A DNA stretch of 64,000 nucleotides from Kitasatospora arboriphila (GCF_000717275.1 NZ_JNYV01000002.1:186001-250000), one strand, 5' to 3'; shown: positions 35,538 to 44,971, counted from the first letter of the stretch. Notes: generated by a model not told the origin, from the letters alone. Translations and numbers: made by a program.

Positions 35538-36826
35538 ATGACCACAACACGGAGGTCGTCGACGTCCTCGGAATCGGTTTCGGTCCGTCGAACCTCGCAC
35601 TCGCCATCGCAGTGGAGGAACTGAACTCCGGACTGGACCCAGACCAGCGGATCTCCGCCCGGTTTGTGGAGGGCAAGGAGCAGTTCGGCTGGCACCCTGG
35701 AATGTTGTTGCCCCGCACGACGATGCAGGTGTCGTTTCTCAAAGATCTCGCGACGCAGCGCAACGTTCGCAGTGAGTACACCTTCCTGAACTATCTCGCG
35801 GAGGTGAACAGGCTCACGGAGTTCGTCAACTTCCAGACATTCTTCCCCACCCGTCACGAGTTCCACGATTACCTGGAATGGGCGGCTCGCAAAGTCGATG
35901 CCGACGTCTCGTACGGCACCCGGGCTGTGCTCATCGAGAACTCCGGAGACTGCTTCGAGATCCACGTGGAAGGGCGGCACGCCGGGATCATCAGGGCCCG
36001 CAACATCGTCGTCGCAGCCGGCTTGGTGGCCAGGCTCCCCCTCGGGATCACAGCGTCGCAGCGGGTCTTCCACAACCACCAACTGCTCCCGCACCTCGCC
36101 GAGTTGCCCGAGCCCACCGCCAACAGTTTCCTGGTGATCGGTGCCGGCCAAAGCGCAGCCGAGGTCGCGGAGTACCTGCATACCAACTATCCCGGTGCGG
36201 AAGTACACGCGGTGTTCGCCAAGTACGGATACACGCCCGCCGACGACAGTCCGTACGCGAACCGGATCTTTGATCCCAACGCGGTCAACGACTTCCACTC
36301 GTCGGCTCCCGAGTTCCGGCGTCGGCTACAGAACTATCACCGCAGCACCAACTACTCGGCGGTGGACCTCCCGCTCATCGAGGAGTTGTACGCCCGCGAA
36401 TACGACGAACGAGTGCGCGGCCAACGCCGCCTGTTCGTCCACGGCGCCTCCGAGGTGACCCAGGTGGTCGAATCGGACACCGACGTGACGGTGACCGTCC
36501 GTCACGAACCGACAGGCCTCACCGAGGACATCGTCTGCGATGCGGTGGTGTGCGCCACCGGTTTCGATCCGCTCGACCTCAAGGAGATCTTGGGGGATCT
36601 GACGGAGAGCGTGGCGTACGACGCTGCCGGACCCCAGGTCGCCCGCGACTACCGCCTCATCACCACCTCGCCCCTGCCCGGGGGAATCTTCTTGCAGGGC
36701 GGAACCGAACACACGCACGGCATCTCGTCGTCGCTGCTGTCGAACATCGCCGTTCGCACCGGGGAGATCGTGAAGTCCGTGGCCCGCTACCGCAAACAGT
36801 CACCAGTACAAGAGGCGCACGTCTGA
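35534..36826 (+). CDS. L-ornithine/L-lysine N-monooxygenase (siderophore)
   Basis: 430 residues from ATG 35534, overlapping the exporter stop (ATGA). FAD site GIGFGPSNLALA at 13-24, substrate-binding WHPGMLLPRTTMQVSFLKDL, NADPH site VIGAGQSAAEVAEYL near 200, and the C-terminal ATGFDP motif. This family (SidA/PvdA/IucD) makes the N-hydroxy group of hydroxamate siderophores. The FLKDLATQRN segment fits ornithine-type enzymes. With the formyltransferase it would supply delta-N-formyl-delta-N-hydroxyornithine to the NRPS (inference). Confidence 0.93.
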   Translation: MNDHNTEVVDVLGIGFGPSNLALAIAVEELNSGLDPDQRISARFVEGKEQFGWHPGMLLPRTTMQVSFLKDLATQRNVRSEYTFLNYLAEVNRLTEFVNFQTFFPTRHEFHDYLEWAARKVDADVSYGTRAVLIENSGDCFEIHVEGRHAGIIRARNIVVAAGLVARLPLGITASQRVFHNHQLLPHLAELPEPTANSFLVIGAGQSAAEVAEYLHTNYPGAEVHAVFAKYGYTPADDSPYANRIFDPNAVNDFHSSAPEFRRRLQNYHRSTNYSAVDLPLIEELYAREYDERVRGQRRLFVHGASEVTQVVESDTDVTVTVRHEPTGLTEDIVCDAVVCATGFDPLDLKEILGDLTESVAYDAAGPQVARDYRLITTSPLPGGIFLQGGTEHTHGISSSLLSNIAVRTGEIVKSVARYRKQSPVQEAHV

Positions 36827-36868
36827 CGGTCGTTGTGGGCCGCCCGGTCAGTGCGTCAGACTGACACC

Positions 36869-37972
36869 ATGACCGTGACCGTCGATTGCCTGGTCATCGG
36901 GGCCGGCGTGGTCGGCTTGGCTGTCGCGAGGCGCCTGTCCCTGGGCGGGCGGAACGTGGTGGTGGTCGACGAGGCGGATGCGATCGGCACGCAGACGAGC
37001 TCGCGCAATTCCGAGGTGATCCACGCCGGCATCTATTACCCGCGGGGCAGCGCCAAGGCCCGGCACTGTGTGGCCGGTCGGCAGATGTTGTACCGCTACT
37101 GCAGCGACCGGGGCATCGATCATCGGCGGATCGGCAAGCTCATCGTGGCCACCGATTCCGACCAGCTCGCCCGCCTCAACTCGATCGCGGCTGCAGCCGC
37201 CGCAAACGGGGTCGACGACCTTCGGCCACTGAGCCGGGACGACCTGGCCTCGATCGAACCCGGACTCGACTGTGCGGGCGCGCTCCACTCACCGTCGACG
37301 GGCATCATCGACAGCCACGGACTGATGAGGGGCCTGCATCGCGATGCCGAAGACGCCGGTGCGACAACCGCTCTGCGCACCAGGATAACGGGCGGGCACA
37401 TCGGGCGCGGGCAGCTCGCCATCGAGCTCGACGGCACGGCGATCAGCTGCAGAACTGTGGTGAACGCCGCCGGGCTCGGCGCCTGGGATGTCGCACGAGG
37501 CATCGAAGGTGTACCACCAGAGACCATCCCGAGGCGATTTCTGGCAAAGGGTAACTACTTTGTTCTCGATGGTGGCCGAGTTCCGTTCTCGCAGTTGGTC
37601 TATCCCGTGCCTGTCGGTGGCGGCCTCGGCGTACACCTCACGCTGGACCTCGCCGGCCAGGCTCGGTTCGGCCCGGACGTCGAGTGGACCGACCACATCG
37701 ACTACCACGTCGACGCCGCCAGGGCAGATCAGTTCTACGCAGCGATCCGGCGTTACTGGCCCGGCCTGCCGGACAACTCACTGGTACCTGCCTACTGCGG
37801 AATCCGGCCCAAACTTTCGGGCCCAGGAGACGGTGACAGCGACTTCCTCATCCAAGGCCCCGCCGCACACGGGACGCCCGGACTGGTGAATCTGTTCGGC
37901 ATCGAATCACCCGGCCTGACGTCCTGCCTGTCGATCGCGGAGGCCGTGGCGTCGATCGTTGAGGACCGCTAG
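36869..37972 (+). CDS. FAD-dependent oxidoreductase, L-2-hydroxyglutarate oxidase-like
   Basis: 367 residues. DAO-type FAD fold with VIGAGVVGLAVARRL near 9-23, SSRNSEVIHAGIYYPRGSAK, NAAGLGAWDVA in the middle, and a closing LFGIESPGLTSCLSIAE. These match the L-2-hydroxyglutarate dehydrogenase/oxidase family, which repairs metabolic L-2-hydroxyglutarate to 2-oxoglutarate. ATG 36869 is the first start before the Rossmann motif. It lies 42 bases past the siderophore operon and may be read with it; it overlaps the next gene tail to tail by four bases. Confidence 0.9.
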   Translation: MTVTVDCLVIGAGVVGLAVARRLSLGGRNVVVVDEADAIGTQTSSRNSEVIHAGIYYPRGSAKARHCVAGRQMLYRYCSDRGIDHRRIGKLIVATDSDQLARLNSIAAAAAANGVDDLRPLSRDDLASIEPGLDCAGALHSPSTGIIDSHGLMRGLHRDAEDAGATTALRTRITGGHIGRGQLAIELDGTAISCRTVVNAAGLGAWDVARGIEGVPPETIPRRFLAKGNYFVLDGGRVPFSQLVYPVPVGGGLGVHLTLDLAGQARFGPDVEWTDHIDYHVDAARADQFYAAIRRYWPGLPDNSLVPAYCGIRPKLSGPGDGDSDFLIQGPAAHGTPGLVNLFGIESPGLTSCLSIAEAVASIVEDR

Positions 37973-38508
37973 AGGATCCGGTCGTTGTCCGGATCGTCGG
38001 GATTCTCCGGTTCCTCGGGCGGGGGTTCGACCGGACGGTGCAGGTTGGCGATCGTCGCGTCGATATCGGCGAGCGCCTTCGTCTTCGACGCGTAGAAGAT
38101 CTCGCCGGGAAGCAGCTCGAGCCAACGCACCGACCACCCGATGTCGCGCAACGTGTCGCCGCTCTTCTCCGCCGACGCCGCGGCAGCGATGAGTCGGTCA
38201 TCGAGCTCGAACACCGCATCATCGAGGCGCCCTCGTGCGGCCAGGAGTTCGTCGTCACTGCGCAGGGAAGGGTTCTCGTACACCAGGCCCATCGCGTAGC
38301 GGATGCGTCGGTGCAGGACGGCCTCTGGCACGGTGGCGGTGGTCCATTCAGCGGGTGCCCGCCCTTGCTTGCCCGGGACCAGGTCGGTCGAGCGGGCAAA
38401 CCGTCGCACCCGCTTGTTGGAGTCGTAGGCGAACCACAGGCCCCCGAGCAGCATCAGCACGGCGACGACCACCGCGGCGACGACGATCAGCCACGCCACA
38501 TCCATCAC
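37969..38508 (-). CDS. Hypothetical membrane-anchored protein
   Basis: 179 residues: one N-terminal TM helix (about 4-27), then a mostly helical soluble domain with LDDAVFELDDRLIAAAASAE, and an acidic Pro-rich tail (PPPEEPENPDDPDND). The family is not recognised; length and layout are common among actinobacterial envelope proteins. Convergent overlap of four bases with the oxidase gene. Confidence 0.75.
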   Translation of the reverse strand: MMDVAWLIVVAAVVVAVLMLLGGLWFAYDSNKRVRRFARSTDLVPGKQGRAPAEWTTATVPEAVLHRRIRYAMGLVYENPSLRSDDELLAARGRLDDAVFELDDRLIAAAASAEKSGDTLRDIGWSVRWLELLPGEIFYASKTKALADIDATIANLHRPVEPPPEEPENPDDPDNDRIL

Positions 38509-38656
38509 CCTCTCGAACCGACGATCACAACCTTCTGGCCCACGTTAGTTCAGGCACGGGCGTGGCCGGGGACCGCCCGTCTGCGTCATCGCACGTCGGC
38601 CTCCTCTACGCGAGGCCGCTACCAACTCGCTTCGACGCCCGTGGCACGGTGAAGCA

Positions 38657-39445
38657 ATGTCTGTCTGGGAAGTGGTCGCGATCCTGATCGCCGGCGTGGG
38701 CGCCGGAGCGATCAACGCGGTGGTCGGCAGCGGAACACTCATCACGTTCCCCACACTGGTTGCGTTCGGATTCGCTCCGGTGACCGCAACGATGACCAAC
38801 GCCGTGGGGTTGGTGGCCGGTGGCGTATCGGGGACATGGGGCTACCGGCGTGAACTGCGCGGACAGTGGCCGCGGCTGCGGTGGCAGATCCCCGCCTCGT
38901 TCGTCGGAGCGCTCATCGGCAGCTGGCTGCTGCTGCACCTACCGGAAAAGGCGTTCGAGACGATTGTCCCGGTGCTCCTCGTCCTGGCACTCGCGCTGGT
39001 CATCTTTCAGCCCAGGATCCAGCGTTGGACAGCCTCTCGGATGGCCACGGCACCCGTCGACGACAACAACGACGCCGTGCTCAGTCCCACGCGCCTGGCC
39101 CTGGTCACCGGGGCGACACTGCTCGTCGGTATCTACGGCGGTTATTTCACTGCAGCACAGGGCATTTTGCTGATGGGCGCGATGGGCGTGCTCGTCTCCG
39201 ACAACCTACAACGCCTCAATGCCGCAAAGAACCTGCTCTCCCTCATCGTCAATGTGGTCGCCGCGGTCACCTACACCATCGTTGCGTTCGAGCGAATCAA
39301 CTGGGCCGCTGCCGGTCTCATCGCCATCGGATCGCTCGTCGGCGGAGTGATCGGCGCCAAGTATGGCCGGAAGTTGTCACCGGCAGCGTTGCGGGGTGTG
39401 ATCGTGCTGGTCGGTCTGATCGGTTTGTGGCGACTGCTCGTCTGA
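38657..39445 (+). CDS. TauE/SafE family sulfite/organosulfonate exporter-like protein
   Basis: 262 residues with about eight hydrophobic helices in two repeats. The first repeat has GAINAVVGSGTLITFPTLVA and NAVGLVAGGVSG; the second has GIYGGYFTAAQGILLMGAMG and LNAAKNLLS, the typical TauE/SafE signatures. The transported anion is not identifiable. Monocistronic, facing the RidA gene. Confidence 0.9.
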   Translation: MSVWEVVAILIAGVGAGAINAVVGSGTLITFPTLVAFGFAPVTATMTNAVGLVAGGVSGTWGYRRELRGQWPRLRWQIPASFVGALIGSWLLLHLPEKAFETIVPVLLVLALALVIFQPRIQRWTASRMATAPVDDNNDAVLSPTRLALVTGATLLVGIYGGYFTAAQGILLMGAMGVLVSDNLQRLNAAKNLLSLIVNVVAAVTYTIVAFERINWAAAGLIAIGSLVGGVIGAKYGRKLSPAALRGVIVLVGLIGLWRLLV

Positions 39446-39476
39446 CCGACCCCGAGACGCTCCAGGATCGGAGCCG

Positions 39477-39884
39477 TCAGGGCAAGACGGCGGTGGCCTC
39501 GACCTCCACCAGCAGATCAGGCTCGCCGAGGGACGCAACACCCAGAAGCGTGATGGGTTTGGTGGGGTCCACCCCCAGCTTCGCCGCAGCCCGGGCAACA
39601 CCTTCACCCAGGAGCGGGAACTTCTCCTCGCTCCAATCCACCACGTAGACGGTCAGCTTGGCGACATCGTCGAACGTGCCACCCGCTGCGGCCATACCCG
39701 TCGCGATGTTGAGGTACGCCTGCTCCACCTGTGCGGCGAGGTCGCCCTCCCCCACGGGTTTGCCGTCGGCGTCGCGAGCGACCTGTCCCGCGAGGAACAC
39801 CATCCGGGATCCGGTGGCAACCGAGAGTTGCCGATACACATCGGGTTTCGGCAAGCCATCAGGGTTCATCAGTGTCACGGGCAT
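39477..39884 (-). CDS. RidA family protein
   Basis: 135 residues of the YjgF/YER057c/UK114 fold: LAGQVARDADGKPVGEGDL, QAYLNIATGMAAAGGTFDDV, LTVYVVDW, and the closing LVEVEATAVL. The position of the Arg that is needed for imine hydrolysis in true RidA (near 105) reads GVASLGEP without Arg, so this is a divergent Rid subgroup. It diverges from a TetR gene 49 bases away, which suggests control by that repressor. Confidence 0.88.
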   Translation of the reverse strand: MPVTLMNPDGLPKPDVYRQLSVATGSRMVFLAGQVARDADGKPVGEGDLAAQVEQAYLNIATGMAAAGGTFDDVAKLTVYVVDWSEEKFPLLGEGVARAAAKLGVDPTKPITLLGVASLGEPDLLVEVEATAVLP

Positions 39885-39933
39885 GTCAATCTCCTTCTCG
39901 AGGTTCTGCGGTCCTCCAAACCATAGCAGTGTT

Positions 39934-40569
39934 ATGTATTGTGGAGAAGTGGTCAGAACAAGAGATCCGGCAGTACGTGCCCTGTTGGTCGAGCGCGCAG
40001 CGGTGATGTTGGGTCAGCGCGAATCCATCACCCTGCGCGCGCTCGTCGACGGGACAGGTGTTTCGACGATGGCGGTGTACACCTACTTCGGCGGGATGGA
40101 CGGCCTGCGGATGGCGGTGCGGCAGGAGGGGTTCACCCGGCTGGAGGCACTTCTGCAAGGGGTCCCGGTCACCCGCGACCCGGTCAAAGACCTTGTGGCA
40201 CTGTCTGCGGCGTACGTCACCAATGCGGCACACAACCCCGACCTCTACCGGGTGATGTTCGAAGACGGCATCGCATTGGAAGATCCCGCTGCTGCCGACA
40301 ACACCTTGGAGCATCTCGTGCAGGCCGTGGCGCGAGCCCGAGACCATGGACGGCTGCGAGATGACGTCGACCCTCTCGATCTCGCGACGCAGTGCTGGAT
40401 AGTCGGGCATGGACTGGTGTCGCTGGTGGTCACCGGACCACTGCCACTACAGGCAATCCATCACGGTGCGGCGATGCTCACCTCGCTGCTGACCGGAGCC
40501 GGCGACGCCACGGACACGTGCAAGCGGTCGGTGCGGCTGGGATGGAAACCCGGCATCCCCGGCATCTGA
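39934..40569 (+). CDS. TetR-family transcriptional regulator
   Basis: About 211 residues. N-terminal helix-turn-helix: ITLRALVDGTGVSTMAVYTY followed by FGGMDGLRMAV, the TetR recognition region. C-terminal helices (HNPDLYRVMFEDGIAL, CWIVGHGLVSLVV) fit the WHG-type ligand domain. Start is uncertain: ATG 39934 has no clear ribosome site; GTG 39949 follows GGAGAA too closely. The interrupted palindrome CATA-N7-TATG (39922-39936) between this gene and ridA may be its operator. A strong terminator follows after a repeat block. Confidence 0.85.
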   Translation: MYCGEVVRTRDPAVRALLVERAAVMLGQRESITLRALVDGTGVSTMAVYTYFGGMDGLRMAVRQEGFTRLEALLQGVPVTRDPVKDLVALSAAYVTNAAHNPDLYRVMFEDGIALEDPAAADNTLEHLVQAVARARDHGRLRDDVDPLDLATQCWIVGHGLVSLVVTGPLPLQAIHHGAAMLTSLLTGAGDATDTCKRSVRLGWKPGIPGI

Positions 40570-40599
40570 CCGACATGGACTGCAACTGGAAAATCTGAG

Positions 40600-40897
40600 G
40601 CCAAGGCACGCACACCCTCCGACTCCAGCGACTTCCTCCGACTGCAACCGGAGGAACTACCCCGGGGCACGCACCCTCCGGTTTCGGCGACTTCCTCCGA
40701 CTGCAACCAGAGGAACTGACCCAAGTCGGAGGAATTACCCGAGGCACACACCCTCCGACTCCAGCCGGAGCCTGGGGCTGGGTAGCGCACAACCTCCGAC
40801 TCCAGCGACTTCCTCCGACTACAACCGGAGCACCTGACCCAAGCCGGAGGAAACACCCGCACGGCACACACCCTCCGACTGCAACCGGAGCCTGCGG
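40600..40897. repeat. Degenerate tandem repeat block
   Basis: Five imperfect units start near 40605, 40665, 40742, 40785 and 40861 (spacing about 60, 77, 43 and 77 bases). Each begins GCAC(A/G)CACCCTCCGACT or close, and most continue with CAGCGACTTCCTCCGACT and CAACCGGAG(G). The C-rich core CCTCCGACT recurs at least nine times. Frames reading through it on the minus strand encode a repetitive Cys-Ser-Arg-Arg peptide that is not a likely protein. The 40570-41066 gap otherwise holds only the terminator and short GAGCGGAGCGAG-like sequences. Confidence 0.75.
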
Positions 40898-40905
40898 ACA
40901 AACCA

Positions 40906-40942
40906 ACTCGGCCCCACCATTTCTGTGTTGGTGGGGCCGAGT
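40906..40942. terminator. Bidirectional terminator
   Basis: A perfect 14-bp stem, ACTCGGCCCCACCA and TGGTGGGGCCGAGT, with a nine-base loop and CTTTC after it. It separates the plus-strand TetR gene from the minus-strand symporter operon. Confidence 0.85.
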
Positions 40943-41066
40943 CTTTCGGAGGATGTGGCCGCGGTTGTTCTGGACTGCCGACGAGCGAGCGCAGCGATGT
41001 GAGGAGAAGGGAAGAACTACCGCCTGATGGCCACGTCCGACAAAGCGAGCGGAGCGAGCAGAAGGA

Positions 41067-42701
41067 TCAGTGGGATACTGCCTTCTCGACGCCCACTCCG
41101 GTCAGCGATCGAACTTCCATCTCGGCCTGCTTGGCAGCGTTCTCCTTACGACGGCCACCGATGTAGGTACCGATCACCGCGAGCAGGAAGCCTGCCGGGA
41201 TCGACACGATGCCCGGGTTCGACATCGGGAAGAGGTCGAAGTTGGCGTCGGGGAACATCGAGGTCGGCTTGCCCGACACCGCAGGCGAGATCACGATCAG
41301 CGCGATGCAGGTGATCAGACCGCCGTAGATGCTGAACAGCGCGCCGGTGGTGTTGAACCGCTTCCAGAACAGCGAGAACAGCAACGTCGGCAGGTTGGCC
41401 GACGCGGCGACCGCGAAAGCGAGAGCCACCAGGAAGGCGATGTTCTGCCCCATGGCCGCGATGCCCAGGACGATGGAGACCACGCCGATCACGACCACGG
41501 TGATGCGAGAGACCCGGACCTGTTGTTCCTCGGTGGCGTTGCCACGCTTGATGACACTGGCGTAGATGTCGTGGGCAAACGATGCCGACGCGGTGATCGC
41601 CAGCCCGGCCACCACGGCGAGGATCGTCGCGAATGCCACCGCTGAGATCACCGCCAGGAAGATGGTTCCGCCGAGTTCGAACGCCAGCAACGGTGCGGCC
41701 GAGTTCTCCTTGCCCGGCGCCGCGAGGATCTTGTCCGGTCCCACCGATTTGGCGGCTCCGTAACCCAACACCAGGGTGAACAGGTAGAACGCGCCGATCA
41801 GGGCGATCGCCCAGGTGACCGAGCGACGAGCTTCCTTGGCGGTCGGCACAGTGTAGAAGCGCATCAGCACGTGGGGCAAGCCTGCTGTACCAAGGACCAG
41901 GGCGATGCCCAACGAGATGAAGTCGAGCTTGGACATGTCACTGATGCCGTACTTGGCGCCAGGCGCAGCGATGTCACGACCGGCGACGGCTTCGCTCGCC
42001 GAACCACTCACGGTGGCTTGGGCATCGGCGATCAACTGCGAGAAGTTCCCCTTCACGGCGAACAGCACCAGGAAGAACATCACTCCGGCGCCGGTGATCA
42101 GCAGCACCGCCTTGACCATCTGGACGTAGGTGGTGCCTTTCATGCCACCGATGAGGACGTACGCGATCATCAGCACACCGACGACCGCGACGACGACACC
42201 CTGTCCGAACTTGCCGTCGATGTTGAGCAGCAGCGCCACGAGTCCACCGGCACCGGCCATCTGGGCGAGCAGGTAGAACAGCGAGACCGTCAGCGTCGAC
42301 AGCGCGGCAGCCATCCGCACCGGACGCTCCTGGAGTCGGAAGCTCAGCACATCGGCCATCGTGAAACGGCCTGTGTTGCGCAGTAATTCGGCAACGAGAA
42401 GCAGTGCGACCAGCCACGCGACGAGGAAGCCCACCGAGTAGAGGAAGCCGTCGTACCCGTATACCGCGATGGCGCCGGCGATTCCGAGGAACGACGCGGC
42501 GGACAGGTAGTCACCGGCGATCGCGAAGCCGTTCTGCGGCCCGGAGAACTGGCCGCCACCGGTGTAGAAGTCAGATGCCTTCTTGGTGGTCTTGCTGGCG
42601 CGGATCACGATTGTCATGGTGATGACGACAAACGCCACGAATATGGCGATGTTCAGCGCGGGATTGCCGACAGAGGCGGCGCCTGCAGCGAGCGAGGTCA
42701 T
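41067..42701 (-). CDS. Cation/acetate symporter (SSS family, ActP-like)
   Basis: 544 residues with about 13-14 hydrophobic segments. Family features are DFYTGGGQFSGPQNGFAIAG, DYLSAASFLGIAGAI near the N-terminus and GLPHVLMRFYTVPTAKEARR in the middle, as in ActP/YjcG. It imports acetate or other short monocarboxylates with Na+ or H+. Its ATG overlaps the stop of the DUF485 gene by four bases. A divergent second symporter of the same family lies upstream. Confidence 0.92.
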   Translation of the reverse strand: MTSLAAGAASVGNPALNIAIFVAFVVITMTIVIRASKTTKKASDFYTGGGQFSGPQNGFAIAGDYLSAASFLGIAGAIAVYGYDGFLYSVGFLVAWLVALLLVAELLRNTGRFTMADVLSFRLQERPVRMAAALSTLTVSLFYLLAQMAGAGGLVALLLNIDGKFGQGVVVAVVGVLMIAYVLIGGMKGTTYVQMVKAVLLITGAGVMFFLVLFAVKGNFSQLIADAQATVSGSASEAVAGRDIAAPGAKYGISDMSKLDFISLGIALVLGTAGLPHVLMRFYTVPTAKEARRSVTWAIALIGAFYLFTLVLGYGAAKSVGPDKILAAPGKENSAAPLLAFELGGTIFLAVISAVAFATILAVVAGLAITASASFAHDIYASVIKRGNATEEQQVRVSRITVVVIGVVSIVLGIAAMGQNIAFLVALAFAVAASANLPTLLFSLFWKRFNTTGALFSIYGGLITCIALIVISPAVSGKPTSMFPDANFDLFPMSNPGIVSIPAGFLLAVIGTYIGGRRKENAAKQAEMEVRSLTGVGVEKAVSH

Positions 42702-43060
42702 TTGAGCGGTCCTTCCAGCTCGTCGCGGATCGCGGCAGCGCGGGGATCGAGGTCGCGGTTGGCGAACCGGACGTATACGGCGGTGATCACGAACGTCGAC
42801 ACGAACTGACCCAGGCCGAGGATGATGCCCAGGTTGATGTTTCCCCAGACCTTGGTGGCCATGAACTCGGTGGCGTAGGTCGCGAGCAGGACATAGAGCA
42901 TGTACCAGGCGAGGAAAAAGGCCGTCAGCGGGAAGACGAAGACACGTAGGCGGCGGCGCAGGTCCTGGAACTCAGGGCTGGCCTGCATGTCGATGAATGC
43001 CTGCGCGTCCGGTGCGGGTCGCTGCGGCGACGCCTCCGGGCTCAGGTCTGGTGTGGTCAT
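42698..43060 (-). CDS. DUF485 membrane protein, symporter partner
   Basis: 120 residues with two TM helices (about 38-62 and 75-100). DLRRRLRVFVFPLTAFFLAW, MLYVLLATYATEF, and FANRDLDPRAAAIRDELE form the DUF485 pattern. In many bacteria a DUF485 gene precedes actP, as here, with the same ATGA coupling. The protein is thought to support the symporter; its exact job is unknown. The 138-base gap upstream holds the likely promoter. Confidence 0.9.
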   Translation of the reverse strand: MTTPDLSPEASPQRPAPDAQAFIDMQASPEFQDLRRRLRVFVFPLTAFFLAWYMLYVLLATYATEFMATKVWGNINLGIILGLGQFVSTFVITAVYVRFANRDLDPRAAAIRDELEGPLK

Positions 43061-43198
43061 GACGACTCCTGGGGTGAAGGGAAAAGCTCGTATCGGACAT
43101 TAGTGAGATGCCGGTCACAGCAGAAGACTGTGGCGGCAGTCACACGGTGAGCTGTCGAACTGTGCGATGAACGGTCGGTTGAGCGCGACGAACGGCAC

Positions 43199-44962
43199 CT
43201 ACTCCGGCCGCAGATTCGCCTCTCGGTCCTTGCCGACACCGAGGCGTTCGGGCGCATGGAGCCTGGTGAGCAGCCGCCCCACGTCGGCTGGGACCTGGTG
43301 CGGGGTGAGCTTGCTGACCAGCACCATCGAAGCGAACGCGAGGGGCACACTCACGGCTGCGGGATAGCCGATGATCGTGGCGATCCAGCCTTCCTGCAGG
43401 ACATCGGCGATGCCGGTGATCGACGTGGCCAATGCCGCACCGCCGGCGACCACACCGCCGACGATCAGCCCCGCCGCGGCGCCTGCCGCCGTCAGGCCAC
43501 GCCACCAGATACCGAGCACCAGCAGTGGACACAGGGTCGATGCGGCCACCGCGAACACCAGGCCCACCGTGCGCGACAGGTCGATAGACGTCACGGCCAC
43601 CGCGAGGAACAGCGGTACCAATCCGGCGAGCAGCGAGGCGATCCGGAAGTCACGTACCCGACCACGCAGGACATCGGTGCTCAGCACGCCGGCCACACTG
43701 ACCAGCAACCCTGACGAGGTGGACAAGAACGCCGCGATGGCTCCCGCGGCCACCAGCGCGGCCAGAAGTTGTCCACCAAGGCCGGACACCACCGATCCGG
43801 GAAGGAGCAGTACCGCGGCGTCGGATGCACCGGTGATGAGCAGTTGCGGCACCCACAGTCGGGCGAAAGCGCCGAGCAGGGTGGGGAACAGATAGAACAC
43901 CGCCAGCAGACCCACCACCGCCAGTGAGGTCGCACGGGCGGCCCGCCCATCGGGATTGGTGTAGAAGCGGACCAGGACATGCGGCAGTCCCATGGTGCCG
44001 AGAAAGATGCCGATGATCAGTGAATACACCTGGTACATCGGGTGGTCGCCCCCGAATCCCCATCCGGGAGTGGCCCATTGGTCGTGGGTGGCCGGCGCGC
44101 CCGACACCACCGGCACGGCCGAGCCCGGCGCCAGCACCAAAGACGTACCCGCACTGACGTCGTGGTCGCCGGCGGTCAGCCTGATCGGACCGCTCACCTC
44201 TCCACCGTCGACCGTTCCGTCCGCGTCGACCCAGAGGTCGTTGTTGACCTGGACCACCACGTCGGTGGTGACGTCGACGGTGGTCTGTTCGGCGACGGTG
44301 GGCGGCGCGGCCGACCCCAATTCCTGGTCTTCCCCGTAGAAGTGGATCGCCAACACGATTGCCGGTACCGCGATGGCCGTGAGTTTGAGCCAGTACTGGA
44401 ATGCCTGTACGAAGGTGATCGACCGCATCCCGCCGCCGATCACGTTGGCGATCACGATGACCCCGACCAGCACTGCCCCCACCCACGGCGACGTACCCAG
44501 CAGGATGTTGAGGGTCAGTCCGGCGCCCTGGAGTTGAGGGACCATGTAGAGGATGCAGATCAACACCACCACGGCGGTCGCGAGCCTGCGCAACAGTGTT
44601 GATCCGAGCCGGAATTCGGCGAAGTCGGGGACGGTGTAGGCCCCCGATCGCCGCAGTGGCGCCGCGACGAAGAGCAGCAGCCCGACGTAGCCTGCGGTGA
44701 ATCCGATGGGATACCACAGTGCGTCGGTTCCGTACTTCGCGATCAGGCCGGCCACACCCAGAAAGGATGCAGCCGAGAGGTATTCGCCGGAGATCGCGGC
44801 AGCGTTCCAGTTCGGCCCGACACTGCGGGAGGCGACCAGGAAGTCAGAAGTGGTGCGGGCCAGTCGCACTCCATACGTCCCGATCGCCACGGTCGCCACC
44901 GCCGCGGCGATCAGCGCCAGCAAGGTCGCAGTCGGTACCGATTGCCCGGTGATGGTTTCCAT
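43199..44962 (-). CDS. Second SSS-family monocarboxylate symporter
   Basis: 587 residues, about 13 TM segments, with WNAAAISGEYLSAASFLGVA and GTMGLPHVLVRFYTNPDGRA, clearly related to the symporter at 41067-42701. An insertion of about 80 polar residues (about 210-300, rich in Val/Asp/Thr, predicted outside) lies between helices and is absent in the first copy. It is the last gene of the LytS/LytR operon, nine bases after the small DUF485-like gene, so it is the probable target transporter of that two-component system. Confidence 0.9.
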   Translation of the reverse strand: METITGQSVPTATLLALIAAAVATVAIGTYGVRLARTTSDFLVASRSVGPNWNAAAISGEYLSAASFLGVAGLIAKYGTDALWYPIGFTAGYVGLLLFVAAPLRRSGAYTVPDFAEFRLGSTLLRRLATAVVVLICILYMVPQLQGAGLTLNILLGTSPWVGAVLVGVIVIANVIGGGMRSITFVQAFQYWLKLTAIAVPAIVLAIHFYGEDQELGSAAPPTVAEQTTVDVTTDVVVQVNNDLWVDADGTVDGGEVSGPIRLTAGDHDVSAGTSLVLAPGSAVPVVSGAPATHDQWATPGWGFGGDHPMYQVYSLIIGIFLGTMGLPHVLVRFYTNPDGRAARATSLAVVGLLAVFYLFPTLLGAFARLWVPQLLITGASDAAVLLLPGSVVSGLGGQLLAALVAAGAIAAFLSTSSGLLVSVAGVLSTDVLRGRVRDFRIASLLAGLVPLFLAVAVTSIDLSRTVGLVFAVAASTLCPLLVLGIWWRGLTAAGAAAGLIVGGVVAGGAALATSITGIADVLQEGWIATIIGYPAAVSVPLAFASMVLVSKLTPHQVPADVGRLLTRLHAPERLGVGKDREANLRPE

Positions 44963-44971
44963 GGCCGACCG

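Noticed and set aside
34026..35600. 524-codon minus-strand frame
   Set aside because: Antisense to the second ABC exporter gene; Arg/His/Gln-rich shadow.
40600..40897. CRISPR array
   Set aside because: Unit lengths vary from 43 to 77 bases and repeats are diverged; no cas gene nearby.
40461..40906. Two minus-strand frames through the repeat block
   Set aside because: They encode only the translated repeat (Cys-Ser-Arg-Arg runs) and overlap the TetR 3' end.
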